64,000 nucleotides of DNA from Spirochaetales bacterium Spiro_09 (GTDB lineage Bacteria > Spirochaetota > Spirochaetia > Treponematales > Treponemataceae): assembly GCA_001604385.1 (NCBI GenBank), contig LVBK01000003.1, forward strand, positions 1-64,000, given 5' to 3'. The notes below the pieces were generated by a model. It worked only from the letters and a program-made list of their open reading frames with translations, was not told the DNA's origin and ran no database searches. The translations under genes and the position numbers were made by a program. Below are positions 33,375 through 40,954 of the stretch, piece by piece. Within the stretch, counting starts at the first letter, position 1. Every line of letters starts with the position of its first letter.

Positions 33375-34685
33375 ATGAGAAGATATTGCGCACTTGCCAT
33401 TGTTCTGGTGCTTGTTACTTCATGCGCATCTGTCGCTCATTATGATCAGATAGACACTGAGGTTTACCGGGGCGACTTTCCGGCCGCTTTCGCCCGGATT
33501 CAGGAAGTTCGGGATACCGCGTTTCAACCCAACGACCGTGTTCTGTTCTTCCTGGATGCCGGATTGTTAGCATATTATTCGGGAAATTATCCGGAGGCCT
33601 CACGGTTGTTTGGCGAGGCAGAGCGTGCGATCGAGGCTGCTTTTACCAAAAGCATCTCCCTTGAGGTGTCAACCTATCTGGTAAACGATATTGTACAGGA
33701 ATATCCCGGCGAAGATTACGAGGATATATACCTCAATGTGTTCAATGCACTCAGTTACTATCACAACGGGTCAGTTGAAGGAGCCCTTGTAGAAGTAAGG
33801 CGTATTGATAATAAGCTCAAGTTTTTATCGACGAAGTATGGACAAGTTATTACGAATGCGCAGCAGGCTGTTCTGGCAAAATCTTCCGACGTGCCGTTTG
33901 ATCCGAATGCTGTCCAGTCACAGTTTGTCAATTCGGCGCTGGCACGGTATGTGAGCATGCTCCTTTTCCGGTCTAACGGTCAGCGCGACAGTGCGCGCGT
34001 TGATCGCGACCAGATACGGCTCGCGTTTGCGAATCAGCCTGCGTTGTATCCGTTTCCGTTACCCGGTTCGATTGACCATGAATTGACCATTCCGCAGGGT
34101 CAGGCTCGTTTGAATGTCATAGGTTTTTACGGTCCGTCTCCGATCAAGGTGGAAGAGGCATCACGAATCATGTTGGGTTCAGGCAACTGGCTGAAATTTG
34201 CGTTTCCGGTTATGGTTCAACGCCCCAGCCGGATTGATCGTGTAGAAGTTGTCCTTGATTCAGGTGAATCTTTCAACCTGGAGTTGATCGAGGACCTTGG
34301 CCTGGTAGCAATGGATACCTTTGCCCGCCGCTCGGCTTTCATTTATTTGAAAACAGTGTTGCGATCCATTACCAAAACGGCTTCGTCAGCGGCGTTGAGA
34401 AAGGGTTCAGACAAGGCGCAGTCAGCAGAAACAGCCCTCTTGTTGGGCCTCCTCAGCATAGGAACCCAAATCTATGCCGAAGCAAGCGAACAGGCTGATT
34501 TACGCCTGTCAAGGTATTTTCCGGCCAAAGCCGTCGTCGGGGGCATTACTCTCGCTCCCGGAACTTACTCGTACACGGTCAAATTTCTTGACGGGGGTGG
34601 TCGACTGGTATCGGAAATGCGACACGAGAACATAGAATTGAGGCCTAACCGGCTGAATCTTTCGGAGGCAATATGCATACAATAA
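33375..34685 (+). CDS. COG3014-like lipoprotein
   Basis: The 436-residue protein has a lipoprotein signal with lipobox LVTSC (about residue 17). The middle region has helical, TPR-like segments (RIQEVRDTAF, LLAYYSGNYPEASRLFGEA) and an area around DYEDIYLNVFNALSYYHNG that is typical of the COG3014 family. The function is unknown. It is always of interest beside LpoB and LPP20 genes, as here; its end overlaps the next gene by 13 bases. Start ATG 33375 lies 4 bases after the LpoB-like stop with no clear Shine-Dalgarno, so coupling is likely. Confidence 0.75.
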   Translation: MRRYCALAIVLVLVTSCASVAHYDQIDTEVYRGDFPAAFARIQEVRDTAFQPNDRVLFFLDAGLLAYYSGNYPEASRLFGEAERAIEAAFTKSISLEVSTYLVNDIVQEYPGEDYEDIYLNVFNALSYYHNGSVEGALVEVRRIDNKLKFLSTKYGQVITNAQQAVLAKSSDVPFDPNAVQSQFVNSALARYVSMLLFRSNGQRDSARVDRDQIRLAFANQPALYPFPLPGSIDHELTIPQGQARLNVIGFYGPSPIKVEEASRIMLGSGNWLKFAFPVMVQRPSRIDRVEVVLDSGESFNLELIEDLGLVAMDTFARRSAFIYLKTVLRSITKTASSAALRKGSDKAQSAETALLLGLLSIGTQIYAEASEQADLRLSRYFPAKAVVGGITLAPGTYSYTVKFLDGGGRLVSEMRHENIELRPNRLNLSEAICIQ

Positions 34686-35740
34686 GACGACTACTGGCAG
34701 TTTCGACCGTAATAGCTGTCTTTTTTTCCTGTGCCAGCGCACCGGAATCGAAGAAAGAGAAAAAAAACGCTTCCGCTACTGCTCCGGAGTGGGTATCGAA
34801 TCCCCGGACTGTCTATCCCGAGCAACGGTATGTGTCTGCAACAGGTTTCGCTCCTGATCGGGAAACCGCCGAGAAGAACGCCCTCGGCGCTCTTGTTGCG
34901 GTTTTCGGACAAAATGTCAGTGGAGAAACAACAACAATTAACCGGTATTCGGAAGCGGTACGGGGCGGTTCGGTTAGTATTACCGAAGATACTGTACTTG
35001 ATCAGGCAGTAAAAACGTCCTTTGATCTCGATACCCTGGTCGGCGCTGAAATCAAGGATATCTGGTATGATGGCAAAAATACTACCTATGCGGTAGCTGT
35101 TCTTGAGCGGGCTAAAGCCCAGGTGACCTATTCTGACTTGATTGACAGCAATGAGCGAACCATTCAGAAATTGACCAGTATTCCGGCGGATGAAAAAAAT
35201 ACACTTGATGCCTATGCACGGTATGATTTTGCCGCGGCTCTCGGGGATGCGAATGGCCGGTTCCTGAATGTGTTATCCGTTGTCAGCCCTGGCGCTGCCG
35301 CGGCAAAGCGTGCGCAGGTTACCAGAGGTGATGATATCCGCCTTGAGTGCATCAGAATAGCGCAAACGATACCCATTGCCATTCGAATTGCCGGAGACCG
35401 TGATAACAGACTTGCTTCCGCGTTTGCCTCGGCAGTATCCGAATCAGGATTTCGCACAGGCGGAGACTCTTTACGGTATTACATAGAAGGAACCATTACC
35501 TTCGCGGAAGCCGAACTTGCGGGGAATCCGAACAAGTTTGTCAGGTATTCACTGGACAGTCGCTTGGTAGATTCGCGTACCGGCGCAGTTCTGATTCCCT
35601 ATAGCGTGAATGGTCGTGAAGGTCATACCAGCGTGTCGGAAGCGGAAAATCGGGCTCTCCGGGCAGCGGAGGCAAAAGTGAAGAAAGAGTACTATGAGCG
35701 TTTCGCTGCGTTCCTTGTTCGGTTATCTTCAGTCAATTAG
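34673..35740 (+). CDS. LPP20-family lipoprotein
   Basis: The 355-residue lipoprotein has lipobox FFSC (about residue 20) and the LPP20 feature of an aromatic PEWV segment followed by RYVSATGFAPDRETAEKNAL (core), where successive residues form a secreted alpha-beta domain. The C-terminal half has a second repeated-looking domain (SEAENRALRAAEAKVKKEY). The role is unknown; members are surface or outer-membrane lipoproteins. GGAGG lies 4 bases before ATG 34673. It ends the three-lipoprotein operon at a strong bidirectional terminator. Confidence 0.8.
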   Translation: MHTIRRLLAVSTVIAVFFSCASAPESKKEKKNASATAPEWVSNPRTVYPEQRYVSATGFAPDRETAEKNALGALVAVFGQNVSGETTTINRYSEAVRGGSVSITEDTVLDQAVKTSFDLDTLVGAEIKDIWYDGKNTTYAVAVLERAKAQVTYSDLIDSNERTIQKLTSIPADEKNTLDAYARYDFAAALGDANGRFLNVLSVVSPGAAAAKRAQVTRGDDIRLECIRIAQTIPIAIRIAGDRDNRLASAFASAVSESGFRTGGDSLRYYIEGTITFAEAELAGNPNKFVRYSLDSRLVDSRTGAVLIPYSVNGREGHTSVSEAENRALRAAEAKVKKEYYERFAAFLVRLSSVN

Positions 35741-35765
35741 CAAAAGATTATTCCGTGTCGGATGA

Positions 35766-35793
35766 GTGCCGAAAAACCACGGTTTTTCGGCAC
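35766..35793. terminator. Bidirectional terminator between lipoprotein operon and mraY
   Basis: A perfect 13-bp stem, GTGCCGAAAAACC at 35766-35778 and its complement at 35781-35793, closes on two bases. The A and T tracts inside the arms serve both convergent genes. Confidence 0.85.
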
Positions 35794-35797
35794 ACCA

Positions 35798-36856
35798 TCA
35801 ACGGATTTTGAAAAACAAGCCGAGCACGGCAAGTGTAATAAGCACTTGCATAATCATAAACTTGAGCAAAACCTGTGTCGGGGACCATTGTCTGCTTTTT
35901 CGCATGTGGTCATGCAACGGGAAACGGATGGTATGCAATATCCTTATATTGAAAAATCTCAGAAGGGCTACCTTGAGCAGTCCGGTTCCGCCGTTTATCA
36001 GAATCATCGCGCTGGTCATAATAAGTAAAAAAGGATTGCCTGAAAGAACAACGCAGACGCCGATGAAAAATCCCAGTGCGCGGGAACCCGCGTCGCCCAT
36101 CAATACCTTGCTGGGAAAAGCATTATGCCATAGATAACCCATCAGAACACCGGCAAGGGCAAATATTAATACTGCCCATTGGGCTCCGTCCTTCATGTGG
36201 GGAACCAGCAGATACGCGGAGATATTTGCATGACCCAACACAAAATAGAAAATCAGGCCAAGGGTGCTGAGCGCAAGCAGTACCAGGGTTCCTGAAAGCC
36301 CGTCGACGCCGTCCGTGCAGTTTGTCGTGTTGATCGAGACCCAAAGAACCAGGGTAGAGACGGTGACGAAAATGGCCGGATGAACCACCACAGAGCCGCT
36401 GAAGAAGGGAAGCCAATATGAAACAGTACCGTCAAAATACAGGTACAGAATGAGTATTGATGCCAGCATCGAGAGTGCCAGATCAATAGCCCCCTTAAGG
36501 TATTCCCCCCAGGAATGAAGAGCACGGTCATCAAGAAAACCAGTCAACATATTGAGCCAGGTAAAACCGAGGATAATGAACTGAGCCTTGCCCAGGGGAG
36601 CAAAAAGCAGGGATACCAGTACAAACAGGGTAATGAAGACAATTCCTGCTCCGGTTGGTTTTCCCTTTGCGGCTTCCGCATGTATGGTAAACTCCCTGCC
36701 ACGATCCTTTGGTAACTTGTTATAGAAATGGGGCAAGAGCCGGACAGTAACAAAGAATCCTGCGTAGAGGGCTATGATGATCAATACCGCATATGACTGC
36801 AAGAGCCTGAGCGGGCCGAAAAACTGCTGCAAGCGAAGTGCAAGTTGAAACAACAT
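35798..36856 (-). CDS. mraY: Phospho-N-acetylmuramoyl-pentapeptide-transferase MraY
   Basis: The 352-residue polytopic enzyme transfers phospho-MurNAc-pentapeptide to undecaprenyl phosphate to form lipid I. About ten hydrophobic segments, GKPTGAGIVF near residue 67, the GFLDDRALHSW loop, NTTNCTDGVDGLSG and GDAGSRALGF are all present. The usual HHH triad near the C terminus reads PLHDHMRK, so its middle His is Asp. The gene stands alone rather than in a mur cluster. No ribosome site precedes the ATG; a -10 box ends 6 bases upstream. Confidence 0.92.
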   Translation of the reverse strand: MLFQLALRLQQFFGPLRLLQSYAVLIIIALYAGFFVTVRLLPHFYNKLPKDRGREFTIHAEAAKGKPTGAGIVFITLFVLVSLLFAPLGKAQFIILGFTWLNMLTGFLDDRALHSWGEYLKGAIDLALSMLASILILYLYFDGTVSYWLPFFSGSVVVHPAIFVTVSTLVLWVSINTTNCTDGVDGLSGTLVLLALSTLGLIFYFVLGHANISAYLLVPHMKDGAQWAVLIFALAGVLMGYLWHNAFPSKVLMGDAGSRALGFFIGVCVVLSGNPFLLIMTSAMILINGGTGLLKVALLRFFNIRILHTIRFPLHDHMRKSRQWSPTQVLLKFMIMQVLITLAVLGLFFKIR

Positions 36857-36862
36857 GACATC

Positions 36863-36891
36863 ATTCTATCTTTGAAATGGTCCTTTTACAA
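36863..36891 (-). promoter_or_regulatory. Promoter of mraY
   Basis: Minus-strand TTGTAA (36891-36886), 17 bases, then TAGAAT (36868-36863), ending 6 bases before the mraY ATG, so transcription should start at or next to the start codon. Confidence 0.55.
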
Positions 36892-36918
36892 TAGTAATAT
36901 GACCTAATTCCCGCTTCG

Positions 36919-37713
36919 CTAGATACCCTGAAACAAGAGCCAACGGGATAAAAAGGATGCAAGCGGTTTGAACCACTGTGGTCCTGTTTGTGATAGTTCC
37001 TCCATTGCATAGCCGGCTTTCAGGAAGAAAACGGTAACCTGTGTCAGATTTCCCGCAAGCATTACCAATCCAAAACTGATTAAAAGGACACCGGATACGA
37101 TTTTTACGGCGCTTCCGTGTCTTTTCAGCCAGGAAAACAGCGGTTGCATGCGGTCAAAGAAAAGACTTGCAATTATGAAGGGAAGGCCGAATCCTGCCGA
37201 GTACATAGTCAAAAGGAGTGCCGCCCGGGGTACTTCACCTGCCTGGCCTGCAAATAAAAGTATTGTTGAAAGAATTGGACCGATACAGGGTGTCCATCCC
37301 GCGCCGAACGCCATGCCCAGGAGGAGGGGGGTGGCCCTGTGCGTGCTTGCCTGTATGCGTACTTCCCGTCTTAGCACAGGAATGAGGTCAAACATGATAT
37401 TTATTCCGAGCAGAATGACCAGTAGTCCTGAAACACGGGATATCCAGGTATGAGCCGAACTGCCCAAAAAACGCATACCGCCACCAAATATAACCGCAAG
37501 CAGGACAAAAACTATAGAAAAGCCTGCTACAAACAAAAGGGTTCTGTAAAACAAGACCATCTTTTTCCCGGAATCTGTTTCCTTTCCCCGTACTGACTCA
37601 CCTGAAATAAAAGACAAATATACCGGAATGAGCGGGAGTACGCAGGGACTTGCAAACGAAAGGAGTCCTGCTGCAAAGGCAGAGAGAAAACCGGGTGCAT
37701 TTGTGGGTATCAT
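36919..37713 (-). CDS. ccdA: Cytochrome c biogenesis protein CcdA (DsbD-type transmembrane thiol carrier)
   Basis: The 264-residue membrane protein has six or seven hydrophobic segments and two conserved cysteines, in FASPCVLPLIPVYLSF (about residue 24) and GAGWTPCIGPIL (about residue 142), which carry reducing power across the inner membrane. It overlaps the upstream TlpA-like gene by ATGA, so the pair probably forms an electron relay for periplasmic thiol reduction. There is no cytochrome c maturation gene nearby. Confidence 0.94.
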   Translation of the reverse strand: MIPTNAPGFLSAFAAGLLSFASPCVLPLIPVYLSFISGESVRGKETDSGKKMVLFYRTLLFVAGFSIVFVLLAVIFGGGMRFLGSSAHTWISRVSGLLVILLGINIMFDLIPVLRREVRIQASTHRATPLLLGMAFGAGWTPCIGPILSTILLFAGQAGEVPRAALLLTMYSAGFGLPFIIASLFFDRMQPLFSWLKRHGSAVKIVSGVLLISFGLVMLAGNLTQVTVFFLKAGYAMEELSQTGPQWFKPLASFLSRWLLFQGI

Positions 37714-38324
37714 TGACGGGCAAGCTCCCTGAAAATCTCGACAAGTTCTGGATCATCGTAATCGCGTGAACCCACAATACCCGCAACAACCATACCCGAG
37801 CGGTCAACTACATATGTTGTCGGGATTCCTTGAGACGCAAAGGCCCTGCCCAAAGTATTATCCGGGTCGAGGAATATGGGGAATGTGTAGCCATTATTCT
37901 GTATGAACGAAGAAACAGTATCCCTTGATTCTCCAACACTTATAGCCGCAATCATGAAAGGTTCATTTTTCATCAACGTATTGAGTCTCTCGATAGAGGG
38001 CATTTCTTTTTTACAGGGAGGGCACCAGGTTGCCCAGAAGTTAAGAAGAATTACCTTGTCCGGAAGATTTTGCGTGTTGAATGGCTGCCCCGATAAGGCC
38101 TGCGCAGAAAAGGGTGGTAGCGCAATTGGTTCAGGGAATACATGAAAACCCAGTGGGGCAAGACGCTGTACGGTTGTTTTGTCTGCCGTTTCCATAACTT
38201 TCCCTGAAGGAGTGTAATCAGTCTGTATTGCCTGCCGGGTACTTCCTTCCTTTTTACAGGAAACGAATAAAAGAAGAAAGAGCGAAGCGAATACCATCAA
38301 CAGAATGTTCTTTGTTATACTCAT
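37710..38324 (-). CDS. TlpA-like thioredoxin lipoprotein
   Basis: The 204-residue protein has a signal with lipobox LLLFVSC (about residue 22) followed by a thioredoxin domain. The active site is WATWCPPCKKE (about residue 113), followed by the cis-Pro GIPTTYVVD. It should sit on the periplasmic face and receive electrons from the CcdA-like protein. ATG 38324 is chosen; it has no Shine-Dalgarno but a TATACT box 7 bases before it. A GTG at 38372 would add 16 residues before the signal. Confidence 0.9.
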   Translation of the reverse strand: MSITKNILLMVFASLFLLLFVSCKKEGSTRQAIQTDYTPSGKVMETADKTTVQRLAPLGFHVFPEPIALPPFSAQALSGQPFNTQNLPDKVILLNFWATWCPPCKKEMPSIERLNTLMKNEPFMIAAISVGESRDTVSSFIQNNGYTFPIFLDPDNTLGRAFASQGIPTTYVVDRSGMVVAGIVGSRDYDDPELVEIFRELARQ

Positions 38325-38331
38325 GCAACAA

Positions 38332-38337
38332 AGTATA
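38332..38337 (-). promoter_or_regulatory. -10 box ahead of the TlpA-like gene
   Basis: Minus-strand TATACT ends 7 bases before the start codon. No matching -35 was found at 16-18 bases. Confidence 0.4.
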
Positions 38338-38372
38338 GCATAACCGAATTGTTGACACGGTGATTTTGTCAC

Positions 38373-38401
38373 AAAAAAAGTCCGGTTTCACAACCGGACT
38401 T
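38373..38401 (-). terminator. Terminator of purH
   Basis: Minus-strand AAGTCCGGTT (38401-38392) pairs perfectly with 38387-38378 over a 4-base loop and is followed by seven Ts, 18 bases after the purH stop. Confidence 0.92.
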
Positions 38402-38418
38402 GGTGAGCCTTCGAATGA

Positions 38419-40053
38419 TTAATGTTTGAAATGTCTTGTTCCCGTGAATACCATTGCTATATCTGCCTGGTTTGCCGCGTCAATAGACTCTTGGTCCCGC
38501 ATGGAGCCCCCCGGCTGCACAATGGCCCTGATTCCGTATTTGTTCGCCATTTCGACACAATCGCTGAAGGGGAAGAACGCATCGGATACCATAACGGTCG
38601 CATGACCATCAAAGCCATTTTCGGGTATGGAGGTAATGGTTTTTGCCCGTTCCAGTGCTTGTTCTGTTGCCCAAATCCGGTTGACCTGTCCACCGGCAAT
38701 ACCGACCGCAACCTTGTTCTTTACGGCAACGATCGCGTTCGATTTGACGTATAATGCAATAGTCATACCGAAGGCCATGTCGGCAGCTTCTTCCGCAGTC
38801 GGTTTTTTATTCGTGACAACATTCCATTGGCTGAACAGGTCGTTATCCCTGCTCTGTACAAGTACACCGCCATCAACACTAATCAGTTCGGTTACATTGT
38901 TTGGTTTAATCGAGGCCTTGATCAGCCTGAGGTTTTTTTTGGCGGAAAAGACTTCAATAGCGCCTGGTTCAAAGTCAGGTGCGACAATAACTTCAAGAAA
39001 AGTTTTTACCATCTCCTCTGCGGCTTCCCTGGTAATCGGTTTGTTGCACCCTATGATGCCGCCAAAGATGGAAACCGGATCAGCCATGAAGGTTTTTTTG
39101 TACGCATCGAGTACCGTTGCAGAAAGTGCCGCTCCACAGGGAGAATTATGTTTTAATGCGACGCAACAGACAGTTTCGCTTGCTCTTTCAGGAGAAGCTG
39201 GAAAGGTTTCCGGTAGTTTTGCTCTGACGTTGTCCCATGCGCAGGCAACCTTCCATGCAATGTCAAGATCGCGCATGTTATTATATGAAAGCTCCTTTCC
39301 CTGAATTTGTTTCATACCGCCAAAGGCACCTCTACTGTCAGCAGTCAAGTAAAGTGCAGCTTGTTGGTGACCGTTTTCTCCATAGCGGAGGCTTTGTGAA
39401 CGCGAGAGCGGAATTGTCAGATATGCAGGCCATACGGGAGACTTTTCAGAGACCGGAACAGATGCTTCTCCCAGCATAAAGCGGGCAACAGCGGAATCAT
39501 AGGCTCCCGTCAGATTGAACACCTTTCCGGCAAGCCGGCGCTTTAAATCCATCGGAATTGCCGAAACGTCTTGGGCTGCCAGGTCAAGCTGTTCAATTAC
39601 CTCGGGATAATCGGCCGCTTCAGTCAGTACCAGTACGTCTGCATGGTTCTTGGCGGCTGAGCGAAGCATTGTTGGCCCGCCAATATCAATGAACTCGACA
39701 GTTTCATTGAACGTCAAACCGGCCTGGACTTTTTCAAAGAAGGGATACAGATTAACGCAGACAAGATCGATTGTCTGGACATCGAGGTTGGCAATGGTCT
39801 GCATATGATCCTTGTTTTTTCTTATTGCCAGTAATCCGCCATGAATCTTCGGGTGTAATGTTTTCACCCGTCCGTCCAGACATTCGGGAAAACCGGTTAC
39901 TGTAGTGACATCGGTGACTGGCAGGCCCGCTTCGCTCAAGTGGGTTTTTGTTCCTCCGGTTGAAAGAATTTCCCACCCCTTGTCGACGAGATAGCGCGCA
40001 AGATCCAGTACGCCATCTTTGTAAAAAACACTGATGAGTGCCCTTTTTTTCAT
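38419..40053 (-). CDS. purH: Bifunctional AICAR formyltransferase/IMP cyclohydrolase PurH
   Basis: The 544-residue enzyme does the last two steps to IMP. The N-terminal MGS-like cyclohydrolase (about 1-190) has LISVFYKDG, STGGTKTHL, DGRVKTLHPKIHGG (core TLHPKIHGG) and NLYPF. The formyltransferase half has LRYGENGHQ, KHNSPCGAA (catalytic Lys-His), and the closing IVQPGGSMRDQE. AAGGGG precedes the ATG. It is separated from the other pur genes by corA, a DUF2141 gene and a 451-base non-coding stretch rich in hairpins. Confidence 0.97.
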   Translation of the reverse strand: MKKRALISVFYKDGVLDLARYLVDKGWEILSTGGTKTHLSEAGLPVTDVTTVTGFPECLDGRVKTLHPKIHGGLLAIRKNKDHMQTIANLDVQTIDLVCVNLYPFFEKVQAGLTFNETVEFIDIGGPTMLRSAAKNHADVLVLTEAADYPEVIEQLDLAAQDVSAIPMDLKRRLAGKVFNLTGAYDSAVARFMLGEASVPVSEKSPVWPAYLTIPLSRSQSLRYGENGHQQAALYLTADSRGAFGGMKQIQGKELSYNNMRDLDIAWKVACAWDNVRAKLPETFPASPERASETVCCVALKHNSPCGAALSATVLDAYKKTFMADPVSIFGGIIGCNKPITREAAEEMVKTFLEVIVAPDFEPGAIEVFSAKKNLRLIKASIKPNNVTELISVDGGVLVQSRDNDLFSQWNVVTNKKPTAEEAADMAFGMTIALYVKSNAIVAVKNKVAVGIAGGQVNRIWATEQALERAKTITSIPENGFDGHATVMVSDAFFPFSDCVEMANKYGIRAIVQPGGSMRDQESIDAANQADIAMVFTGTRHFKH

Positions 40054-40066
40054 TGTGTACCCCTTA

Positions 40067-40187
40067 ACAATTGGGCACCTCTAAATACTCGGTTAGTATT
40101 TAGAGGTGCCTCCGCAAATCCTTACAGGATTTGCATTTTTATTTGTAGACCTCTAAAAAACTGAGGTTTTTAGAGGTCCCCAATTGT
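40067..40187. repeat. Three-hairpin cloverleaf-like element upstream of purH
   Basis: An outer inverted repeat, ACAATTGGG at 40067-40075 with its complement at 40179-40187, encloses three perfect hairpins: A, a 16-bp stem (40074-40089 with 40095-40110); B, 8 bp (40114-40121 with 40127-40134); C, 12 bp (40148-40159 with 40167-40178). A and C share the arm ACCTCTAAA. The outer stem shares two bases with A. It begins 14 bases before the purH ATG, so it lies in the mRNA leader. It may be a repeat element, a structured leader, or both. Confidence 0.8.
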
Positions 40188-40370
40188 GAATCGCTTCCGT
40201 AAGCCCATATCCGGCATCGTTTTATGTAACGGAATATCAGACCGGGTAAGGTGAAACCATAGCAGAAATAGCGTATTTCTTCAATGTAGCTTCAGGATGA
40301 GGCGTCAGGATCAAGCGGACAGATGATGCAAGTATGCCGGCTGGATGCAGTTTTTGCTGTAATCAATTTG
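40188..40370 (-). other. Non-coding region, possible structured purH leader
   Basis: No ORF with a ribosome site is seen in this 183-base stretch. It holds smaller hairpins: TTCCGT (40195-40200) with ACGGAA (40229-40234) enclosing GCC/GGC at 40203-40215, and AGAAATA-gcg-TATTTCT at 40264-40280. The known purine, ZTP and THF riboswitch signatures were not recognised. It may be part of the purH leader or an older insertion. Confidence 0.35.
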
Positions 40371-40496
40371 TACTGCTATCAATATTGTTGAAACCTCGTT
40401 GCGCTTGCGAACGCGGCGGCTCCGCGAATGGCCCTGTCACGGATCTTCCTGTTATCTGCCTCAAATATTTGAACATCAACAATATTGATAGCAGTA
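40371..40496. mobile_element. MITE-like element, TA-bounded with perfect terminal inverted repeats
   Basis: CTGCTATCAATATTGTTGA at 40373-40391 has its exact complement at 40476-40494, and the element is bounded on each side by TA (40371-40372 and 40495-40496), so the match is 21 bp including the TA. The 84-base core has no ORF and contains a hairpin CGCGG-5-CCGCG at 40412-40426. TA duplication and inverted repeats of this kind fit a non-autonomous IS630/Tc1-type element. It ends 8 bases from the stop codon of the DUF2141 gene. No transposase is in the window. Confidence 0.65.
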
Positions 40497-40504
40497 TATT
40501 TTTG

Positions 40505-40927
40505 CTAAATTCGTGAAAGCTTTATTATCACTTCAACTGGTCCGTCTGTAATCGCCATTTTAAGTTTGTCAAACCCGCCGGGAATCCCCTTGCCGGAATA
40601 ATTGCTGATTCCAACCGGTTCCCGGGGTATACCAAAGAGTTTGGTATCAAGCTTCATGTTCTCATTTTCGTCCTGAAAAGCGGTAATAACATAGTCACCT
40701 GCGGGCAGGCTAATAGTTGTCCGCGGATTTTCCCTGTCTCCGGGAATCTTGATTCTCCAGGATGGGTTGTTTTGTTCATAGGATTCTTTGGTATTGAAAA
40801 CCGCAATGAGAATGTCCCCTTTTTTGGGTGCGGTATTTTCTATAATGATGGTCACTTGTGCACTTTGGGCGGCAACGACTGAAAGCATGATACCGAGAAG
40901 GGCAAGAAGCGATACTGTTCGTTTCAT
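40505..40927 (-). CDS. DUF2141 family secreted protein
   Basis: The 140-residue protein has a signal peptide (residues 1-20, ending VVAAQSA) and a small beta-rich domain of the DUF2141 family (ENTAPKKGDILIAVFNT, then SLPAGDYVITAFQDENENMKLD, core AGDYVITAFQDEN). Its biochemical role is unknown; it is expected in the periplasm. AGAGG lies before the ATG. It follows corA after 27 bases and may share its transcript. Its 3' end abuts the MITE-like element. Confidence 0.85.
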   Translation of the reverse strand: MKRTVSLLALLGIMLSVVAAQSAQVTIIIENTAPKKGDILIAVFNTKESYEQNNPSWRIKIPGDRENPRTTISLPAGDYVITAFQDENENMKLDTKLFGIPREPVGISNYSGKGIPGGFDKLKMAITDGPVEVIIKLSRI

Positions 40928-40954
40928 TATATACCTCTTTATTTCATATCGGTC

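Noticed and set aside
40054-40370. A purine, ZTP or THF riboswitch upstream of purH
   Set aside because: The conserved cores of these classes, for example CCGCCUGGGCA of the ZTP motif, were looked for by eye and not found; only generic hairpins are present.
40371-40496. A complete insertion sequence
   Set aside because: Only 84 bases lie between the inverted repeats and no transposase frame is present; it is called MITE-like instead.
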